Assembly (NCBI RefSeq): GCF_938010525.1
Contig: NZ_CALLVK010000021.1
Span: 248,001-312,000 of the forward strand
Reading direction: 5' to 3'
DNA length: 64,000 bases
Source: Abiotrophia sp938010525
GTDB lineage: Bacteria > Bacillota > Bacilli > Lactobacillales > Aerococcaceae
The translations under genes and the position numbers were made by a program. Shown in pieces: positions 58,991-64,000 of this stretch; within the stretch, counting starts at the first letter, position 1, and each line of letters begins with the position of its first letter. The notes below the pieces were generated by a model. It was not told the DNA's origin and ran no database searches. It saw only the letters and a list, made by a program, of their open reading frames with translations.

Positions 58991-60268
58991 TTAGGCCTCT
59001 TGCATCTCGCTTACTTCAATCATTTCAATATCGGCACCCAAATCGCGCAATTTGCCTACGATATTAGAGTAGCCACGTAAGATATGGTCGACACCAGTAA
59101 TCTCGGTTACGCCATCCGCCACCAAGCCTGCAATGACTAGGCAGGCCCCTGCCCGTAGGTCACTGGCCTTAACTTGCGCCCCGCTTAGATGAGCTGGCCC
59201 ATTGACCCGAATCATAGCCCCTTCGACCTTGATATCGGCCCCCATGCGGTTGAGTTCCGGAATATGCTTGACACGGGCTGGATAGATGGTGTCGATGATG
59301 GTCCCGTTACCTGCCGCAATCGCCAAGAGTGGCGTCAGCGGTTGTTGCAAGTCAGTGGCAAAACCTGGATAAGGCTGGGTCTTGACGCTGACCATGCGGA
59401 GGTTTGGACTTGGATGAACGTAGATGGAATCTTCACCAATCTCCAATTGAGCGCCCATTTCTTCAATCTTAGCAATGAAACCTTCGATGTGTTCGAAAAT
59501 AACGTTGTTGACGCGGACCCCTTGGCCTGCTGCCACGGCAGCCGTAATATAGGTCCCTGCTTCAATTCGGTCCGGAATGATGGTGTGGGTACAACCATGC
59601 AGATGCTCTACGCCCTCAACCCGGATGACGCTAGTCCCAGCACCGCGAATCTTAGCCCCCATCTTGTTGAGGAGGTTAACGACATCAATAATTTCCGGTT
59701 CGCGAGCGGCGTTCTCAATAATGGTCTTGCCCTTGGCCTTAACGGCCGCCAGGATACAGTTGATGGTTGCCCCAACACTGACCACGTCCATGTAGATACG
59801 TGCCCCAACAAGGCCTTCTTGGTCGGTCGTCAGAGTCACTACACCGAAGTCGTCTTCTACCTTAGCCCCTAAGGAACGGAATGCCTTGAGGTGTTGGTCG
59901 ATAGGGCGAGGGCCTAAGAAGCAGCCCCCAGGCAAGCCAATGACCCCTTCACCAAAGCGCGACAAAGTCGCCCCCATAAAGTAATAAGAGGCACGTAGGC
60001 TCTGAATTTTCCCACTTGGCATTGGAATGGATTTAATATCACTTGGATCAATGGTTAAGACATTATCCTTGAAAGAGGCCTTAACATTGAAATCCTCCAA
60101 AATATCGATTAAAGAATAGACGTCAGCAATATCTGGCACGCCTTCTAGAACAACTTCTGAATCAGCCAAAATAGCAGCTGGAATTAAGGCAACTGTAGAG
60201 TTCTTGGCCCCGTTAATGGTAATTTCACCTGTGAGGGGCTTGCCTCCGCGGATGACTAGTTTCTTCAT
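58991..60268 (-). CDS. murA: UDP-N-acetylglucosamine 1-carboxyvinyltransferase
   Basis: First committed step of peptidoglycan synthesis: enolpyruvyl transfer from PEP to UDP-GlcNAc. The 425-aa protein has INGAKNSTVALIPAAILAD, the catalytic Cys in LPGGCFLGPRPIDQH (fosfomycin target), and RAGACLVIAGLVADG. The substrate loop INGAKN uses Ser where many have Ala or Ser. ATG at 60268 has GGGAG 7 nt upstream; the longer frame lacks a ribosome site. Firmicutes usually have two paralogs (MurA and MurZ); which one this is was not decided. A hairpin AAGGCC..GGCCTCTT overlaps the stop codon. Confidence 0.95.
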   Translation of the reverse strand: MKKLVIRGGKPLTGEITINGAKNSTVALIPAAILADSEVVLEGVPDIADVYSLIDILEDFNVKASFKDNVLTIDPSDIKSIPMPSGKIQSLRASYYFMGATLSRFGEGVIGLPGGCFLGPRPIDQHLKAFRSLGAKVEDDFGVVTLTTDQEGLVGARIYMDVVSVGATINCILAAVKAKGKTIIENAAREPEIIDVVNLLNKMGAKIRGAGTSVIRVEGVEHLHGCTHTIIPDRIEAGTYITAAVAAGQGVRVNNVIFEHIEGFIAKIEEMGAQLEIGEDSIYVHPSPNLRMVSVKTQPYPGFATDLQQPLTPLLAIAAGNGTIIDTIYPARVKHIPELNRMGADIKVEGAMIRVNGPAHLSGAQVKASDLRAGACLVIAGLVADGVTEITGVDHILRGYSNIVGKLRDLGADIEMIEVSEMQEA

Positions 60269-60401
60269 TATATATAACTCCCTAATTTCAATCTTCGATG
60301 ATTCTTTGCGTATCACTTATAGTGTACCATAAGTCGCCCCAAATATACATAGCAAATGATTATTTGACCCTTTTGTTGCAGGGTAACAAAAGGCATTTCA
60401 A

Positions 60402-60433
60402 AAGGCCCCATCACTCGAAAATGACGGGACCTT
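60402..60433 (-). terminator. Terminator of the small membrane protein gene
   Basis: AAGGTCCCGTCA and TGATGGGGCCTT pair with two mismatches around an 8-nt loop, T-rich after it on the minus strand (TTGAAATGCC). Confidence 0.6.
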
Positions 60434-60447
60434 GAGACAGCAAACTA

Positions 60448-60795
60448 TTATTGGCGTCCGTAAACAAAATAGAGATAAATGAAACCAATCAAGCCAATTG
60501 GCACCGCCAAGAACCAGATAATGATAAAGCGGAAGACCTTCCAGGCTAGCATTAAGAACCCACCGATCAAGAAGACATTGTCACCCACAATGAAGTTGAT
60601 TAGACTCTCATAGACAAACATGGCAAAGGGATAAAGCAAGGCACAAGGCAGGAAAATCAGCAGTTTAGTATCGAATCTTCCAACTTGGCTGACGGATGTA
60701 AAGACGAAGAAGGCGTAAAAAGCAAAACCAAATAAATAATGGCGGATTAACCAGTCACGGTTGAGGGATTGAAACATATTCTTCAGTCTATCCAT
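60448..60795 (-). CDS. Small membrane protein of unknown function
   Basis: A 115-aa protein with three hydrophobic segments: residues about 19-38, 46-66 and 76-110. The N-terminus is MDRLKNMFQSLNRDWLIRHY and the C-terminus ends YLYFVYGRQ. AGAGGTGATCCCCT precedes the ATG. I do not recognise the family. It sits alone between murA and the AraC/GyrI regulator with a terminator behind it. The frame, ribosome site and membrane profile support it as a real gene. Confidence 0.7.
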   Translation of the reverse strand: MDRLKNMFQSLNRDWLIRHYLFGFAFYAFFVFTSVSQVGRFDTKLLIFLPCALLYPFAMFVYESLINFIVGDNVFLIGGFLMLAWKVFRFIIIWFLAVPIGLIGFIYLYFVYGRQ

Positions 60796-60892
60796 AGGGG
60801 ATCACCTCTCTAATTTAATGATGCTTCCTATTATAGTTCACTTGCCGGCTCATGTCCAAAATGCACTGAAACTCACAAAATAAGTCGTAAAG

Positions 60893-60923
60893 AGACGGGC
60901 GCCTGCTAAGAGGTCGCCCGTCT
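60893..60923 (-). terminator. Terminator of the AraC/GyrI regulator gene
   Basis: AGACGGGCG and CGCCCGTCT pair around a 13-nt loop with extra internal pairs; TTTACGACTTATTTTG follows on the minus strand. Confidence 0.75.
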
Positions 60924-60941
60924 GCTTCAATCTGTCCTAGT

Positions 60942-61787
60942 TTAATCGACTTTGACAATCGGTACCCAGAGTTCCATACGGTAGTCTGGTGCCCCCATAT
61001 TGCCTTCACGATAGACTTCGAAGTCAGGTGCACCCGAATGTTGGAAACCTTGCTCAGGGAAGAAGACTTCCATGAGGTAGCGCCAACCTGCGTGGATACA
61101 GTCTGGCACTGGCCCATTCAATTCAACCACCGCATATTCAGCAGCTGCCACCTCCAAGATATCGAGCCCCATAGCCTCAGCCTTAGCCCGGTCAGTTACC
61201 TCATAGCCAGCCATATAGTTGAGCCGCTCTGGCGTGTCAATGTCGTGGCAGGCACCCAGGCTTTGTCCACTTCCTAAGCTAGCCAAGTCCTCATGGGAGA
61301 ATTTTCTGTAGAGGTCTTGCCAGACCTGAGGGCACTGGCTACTAGGGATTTGGTTGGCATTGAGCCCTGCCACAGTCAAGGCAGGTTTTTTTTGGATATT
61401 GATTTTCATACTATCTCCTCCTTGCAGGGTCAGTCGCAACTGTAATCGCCCGACTAGGCGCAAAGGCGCCCCCTGTCTAATTTGTGTCGGAGTCGCACCA
61501 TGAAATTTCTTGAAAGCTGCCCCGAAGGCGTCGGCTGATTCATAGCCATACTGGATGGCAATGTCGATGATTCGGGCCTCAGACTGGCGCAGGGCCAGCG
61601 CTGCCTCTGTCAAGCGACGTTCCCGCAAATACTCTGACAGTGGCATCCCCGTCAGCATGGAGAAGAGCCGGCTAAACATGGCGTAAGGATAGCCCGACAG
61701 TCGCGCCACCCGCAATTCATCTAGCTCCCCATCCAGGGTAGAATCCAGATAGTCCAGCGTCCGGTTAAAAGCTTCCATCATATTCAT
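60942..61787 (-). CDS. AraC family regulator with GyrI-like effector domain
   Basis: A 281-aa transcription regulator. The N-terminal AraC double HTH (residues about 8-106) includes LARLSGYPYAMFSRLFSMLTG-like and IIDIAIQYGYESADAFGAAFKKFHG helices. The C-terminal part (about 125-281) is a GyrI/SOUL-type small-molecule binding domain, as in Rob and BmrR, with NYMAGYEVTD and APDFEVYREGN. Such regulators sense drugs or toxic compounds. No target gene is adjacent on its strand; the TetR-ABC exporter is divergent, 320 bp away. Confidence 0.9.
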   Translation of the reverse strand: MNMMEAFNRTLDYLDSTLDGELDELRVARLSGYPYAMFSRLFSMLTGMPLSEYLRERRLTEAALALRQSEARIIDIAIQYGYESADAFGAAFKKFHGATPTQIRQGAPLRLVGRLQLRLTLQGGDSMKINIQKKPALTVAGLNANQIPSSQCPQVWQDLYRKFSHEDLASLGSGQSLGACHDIDTPERLNYMAGYEVTDRAKAEAMGLDILEVAAAEYAVVELNGPVPDCIHAGWRYLMEVFFPEQGFQHSGAPDFEVYREGNMGAPDYRMELWVPIVKVD

Positions 61788-61991
61788 GTGTATGACCTCC
61801 TGACAAGTTGAGTATAGCTGAAAAGAAGGGTGGGAGCCCTAGAATTGGGGTGCGAGAAATCTAGGGCGTCTACCTCACCAAGTACGATGCTCACAAGCTG
61901 ACTTTTTCACCTTTATTATAGCATAGCCTCTCTTAAGGAAACATCATCCCCTTCATTTTGTTACCATCTCACCACGTAATTTTGCCTGCCT

Positions 61992-62030
61992 TGCACCCTA
62001 TCTACTAGTAGAACTAGTAGATAGGGTGCA
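61992..62030. promoter_or_regulatory. Perfect 39-bp inverted repeat before the TetR gene
   Basis: Two exact 18-nt arms (TGCACCCTATCTACTAGT and complement) flank a 3-nt spacer AGA. It lies 39 bp upstream of the TetR gene -10 (62069-62074). A candidate operator for the TetR protein or another regulator; no T-run follows on either strand, so it is not a typical terminator. Confidence 0.7.
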
Positions 62031-62068
62031 CAAGTTTCTGACCCCTTCTCAAAAACGGTCAATGGGTC

Positions 62069-62074
62069 TATAAT
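62069..62074 (+). promoter_or_regulatory. -10 box of the TetR-ABC operon
   Basis: TATAAT, with a poor -35 (TTCTCA) 17 nt upstream. Transcription would start near 62081. Confidence 0.55.
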
Positions 62075-62110
62075 GAGGATAACTTCTTAATGAAAGGAGC
62101 CAAGAAAGCA

Positions 62111-62719
62111 ATGAATCCTAAATTTTATGTCCTGCCCCAAGCCAAGCAGGAAGCCATTATCCAAGCCGGCTACCGGGTCTTCGGCCAGCACTCCTATAAG
62201 AAGGCACCTATGAGTGCTATCGCGGACGCGGCGGGGATTTCCAAGCCCTTGCTTTTCCATTATTTCCATAATAAGAAGGAACTTTACTTCTTCCTCTTCG
62301 ACCTCTTAGTCCAGCAGACCGATGATTTCCTAAAAGAAGGCGGCTGCTACGAGACCCTGGATTTCTTCGAGCTCTTCAAGAGCGTGACCCAGACTAAGGT
62401 GCAACTAGCCCGGCTCAATCCCGATTGGCTGGCCTTTAGCCTTAAGACCTACTACGAGCAGGATCCCGAGATTATGCCAGAATTGGCCCAACGCATGAAA
62501 CAAGTCAAGGCGAAACAGGTCCAGCTCATGGACAAGCTAGATATGAGCTGCTTTCGGCCCGATATCGACTTTCAGCTCATGTATAAGGATATGACCTGGG
62601 CCGCCCAGGGTTATCTCTGGGAGCATGTCCAGCGAGGGTCCGTTGATCCCGAAACCATCGAGGCGGAATTCAACCAACTGATTGACTTCTGGAAGTCTCT
62701 CTATCTTAGAAAGGAGTGA
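62111..62719 (+). CDS. TetR/AcrR family transcriptional regulator
   Basis: A 202-aa regulator. The N-terminal HTH reads KQEAIIQAGYRVFGQHSY, MSAIADAAGISKPLLFHYF and HNKKELYFFLFD. The C-terminal ligand domain is helical. ATG at 62111 is preferred, with AAAGGAG upstream and room after the expected transcription start; 62090 is the alternative. The ABC exporter genes follow after 4 bp, so it probably represses its own operon. This part of the window looks more GC-rich than the rest. Confidence 0.88.
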   Translation: MNPKFYVLPQAKQEAIIQAGYRVFGQHSYKKAPMSAIADAAGISKPLLFHYFHNKKELYFFLFDLLVQQTDDFLKEGGCYETLDFFELFKSVTQTKVQLARLNPDWLAFSLKTYYEQDPEIMPELAQRMKQVKAKQVQLMDKLDMSCFRPDIDFQLMYKDMTWAAQGYLWEHVQRGSVDPETIEAEFNQLIDFWKSLYLRKE

Positions 62720-62723
62720 TTCT

Positions 62724-63611
62724 ATGTACGCTATTCAAACGCAACAACTGACCAAATCCTACGGCAAGCTCCGGGGCATCGAGAATCTTAACTTGACCGT
62801 TCAGCAGGGCGAGCTCTTTGGCTTTATCGGGCCTAACGGGGCCGGCAAATCCACTACCATCCGCACCCTGCTGGGGCTGATTAAGCCTACCAGTGGTAGC
62901 GCCCAGGTCCTAGGCTTAGAAGTCGGCCGTCAACAAGGGCAAATCCTACGCCGGGTGGGCTATTTGCCATCCGAAACTCAATTCTATGCCGGTATGACCG
63001 CCCGTGACCTGCTCAAATTATCTGCTAATCTGAGAGGCCTGGACTGCCAGGCCGAATGCCGTCGCCTCAGCGATCGCTTGCAGCTGGACCTGGGGATTGC
63101 GGCAGACCAGCTATCTCTGGGTAACCGTAAGAAGGTAGGCATTGTGGCAGCCCTCCAGCACCAACCTGACCTCTTGATTCTGGACGAGCCTACCAGTGGT
63201 TTGGACCCCCTCATCCAAGAAGAATTCTTCGCCCTCCTAGAGGAACGCCGCCAAGCCGGTGGGACTGTCTTCCTATCTAGCCATGTCCTGTCCGAAGTCC
63301 AAAACCACTGCGACCGAGCGGCCATTATCCGCCAAGGGCAAATCGTGGCCACCGAAGATGTCGCCCGCCTCATGCAACACCAAGCCAAACGCGTCAGCCT
63401 GACCGGCCAAGTACCTGGCCTAGCAGACCTAGCAGGCGTCTCCAACTGGCAAGCCAAGGGCAAAGACCAATCCAGCTTCCTCTATCAAGGAGACCTCAAT
63501 GCCTTACTAGCCTGTTTGGCAGGCGGCCAAGTTCGCGATTTCAGTCTGGCCGAGCCAAGCCTGGAAGAAATCTTCCGCCACTACTACCAAGAAGGAGGCG
63601 ATTTGTCATGA
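62724..63611 (+). CDS. ABC exporter ATP-binding protein
   Basis: A 295-aa ATPase. Walker A GPNGAGKSTTIRTLLGL, signature LSLGNRKKVGIVAAL, Walker B LLILDEPTSGLDPL, and FLSSHVLSEVQNHCDRAAII. It is of the CcmA/YhaQ exporter type. ATG at 62724 has AAGGAG 7 nt upstream; the longer frame would overlap the TetR gene. Its stop overlaps the permease ATG (ATGA). Together with TetR it resembles drug or fatty-acid stress exporters; cargo is unknown. Confidence 0.9.
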   Translation: MYAIQTQQLTKSYGKLRGIENLNLTVQQGELFGFIGPNGAGKSTTIRTLLGLIKPTSGSAQVLGLEVGRQQGQILRRVGYLPSETQFYAGMTARDLLKLSANLRGLDCQAECRRLSDRLQLDLGIAADQLSLGNRKKVGIVAALQHQPDLLILDEPTSGLDPLIQEEFFALLEERRQAGGTVFLSSHVLSEVQNHCDRAAIIRQGQIVATEDVARLMQHQAKRVSLTGQVPGLADLAGVSNWQAKGKDQSSFLYQGDLNALLACLAGGQVRDFSLAEPSLEEIFRHYYQEGGDLS

Positions 63612-64000
63612 TTCTATTCCGCCACGAATTACGCCAAGGTTGGCGCAGCCTAATCCTATGGACGGCGGCCATCGCAGGTTTTATGGGTCTGATTTCCCTG
63701 CTTTTCCCTCAAGTTAAGGACCAGATGGCTAGTATCAACGGCCTGATTAGCACCATGGGCGCCTTCTCCGACGCCTTCGGCCTGGGCAAGCTCAACATGG
63801 GAACCTTCATCGGCTTCTATACCGTTGAATGTCAGAGCGTCCTGGGCCTTGGTGGCGCCCTCTATGCCGCCATTCTGGCCAGCAATTCCCTAGCCAAAGA
63901 AGAGCAAGCCGGCACCGCCGAATTCCTGTTGACCCATCCCCTGAGTCGGGCTTCGATTGTCACCAGCAAAGCCTTGGCCCTGGTCAGCCAGCTTCTGATA
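63608..64000 (+). CDS. ABC exporter permease (5' part, cut by window end)
   Basis: The first 131 codons are present. MILFRHELRQGWRSLILWTA starts the protein, followed by a membrane helix at about residues 17-35. An extracellular part (KDQMASINGLISTMG) and EEQAGTAEFLLTHPLSRASI, the coupling-helix region of ABC-2 permeases, follow. The ATG overlaps the ATPase stop. GGAGGCGATTTGTC precedes it. Confidence 0.85.
   Translation, partial: MILFRHELRQGWRSLILWTAAIAGFMGLISLLFPQVKDQMASINGLISTMGAFSDAFGLGKLNMGTFIGFYTVECQSVLGLGGALYAAILASNSLAKEEQAGTAEFLLTHPLSRASIVTSKALALVSQLLI

Noticed and set aside
59189..59872. 227-aa plus-strand open frame inside murA
   Set aside because: It is antisense to the highly conserved murA sequence and has no ribosome site; length follows from codon bias of murA.
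62090..62110. Upstream ATG for the TetR gene
   Set aside because: It is too close to the expected transcription start and lacks a well-placed ribosome site, whereas AAAGGAG serves the ATG at 62111.
1..64000. CRISPR arrays, tRNA, rRNA, transposases, phage genes
   Set aside because: No regularly spaced direct repeats, no tRNA-like T-loop sequences, and no transposase, integrase or phage-type reading frame were found.

Overview
The window reads as chromosome from a low-to-moderate GC Firmicute of the order Lactobacillales. The evidence is the cdaA-cdaR-glmM operon, PurR-type purine repressor, AdcB/AdcC zinc transporter, L31 type B, T-box leaders, a perfect CcpA cre site, strong AGGAGG ribosome sites and TTGACA-17-TATAAT promoters. 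The base composition and gene set would fit an Aerococcaceae-like genus such as Abiotrophia, Globicatella or Facklamia, but that is inference. Most genes lie on the minus strand. I see no tRNA, rRNA, insertion sequence, prophage or CRISPR array.

Layout. 1-6.6 kb: end of a thioredoxin-fold lipoprotein gene, NAD kinase with RelQ, rRNA methylase RlmA, and the cdaA-cdaR-glmM operon for c-di-AMP and amino-sugar supply. 6.8-12.1 kb: a small polysaccharide set (phosphoglycosyltransferase, GalU, LCP ligase, 4,6-dehydratase). 12.2-24.4 kb: a glycan-use locus with YesM/YesN two-component system, YesL, GH92 alpha-mannosidase, LplB/YtcP-type ABC importer, ROK kinase and GH1 glycosidase. A cre site sits at the importer promoter. 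24.4-27 kb: a gene remnant, divergent MarR and HxlR regulators, then about 1 kb without a protein gene. That stretch carries a consensus minus-strand promoter followed by about 680 nt of densely helical sequence, which I read as an unidentified large structured RNA. 27-38 kb: metA, a secreted beta-helix protein, a NahK-like kinase with its nucleotidyltransferase, a glycosyltransferase, the pcp-DUF979-DUF969 set, an M50-type protease and a T-box-controlled metB.

38-51 kb: LtrA, Ddl, an unknown conserved protein, LemA, L31B, a thioesterase, T-box-controlled ProS, signal peptidase I, three tandem paralogous secreted proteins, Prs and GlmU. 51-57 kb: PurR, zinc ABC transporter (AdcB, AdcC and its binding protein) and a BcrAB-like exporter. 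57-64 kb: a divergent sigma-54, YbaK deacylase, MurA, a small membrane protein, an AraC/GyrI regulator, and a TetR-ABC exporter unit cut by the window end.

How the genes work together. MetA (acetyl-CoA type by its Glu111) and MetB form consecutive methionine steps under two different controls: a Met-box-like operator and a methionine T-box. GlmM, GlmU and MurA feed UDP-GlcNAc into peptidoglycan; Ddl feeds D-Ala-D-Ala. The 12-24 kb locus looks like import of intact mannose-containing oligosaccharides followed by cytoplasmic trimming. ProS lacks the usual bacterial editing insert, while a free-standing YbaK deacylase is present 14 kb away. Two solute-binding proteins (18.4 kb and 53.9 kb) have signal peptides but no lipobox cysteine, which is unexpected for a Gram-positive importer.
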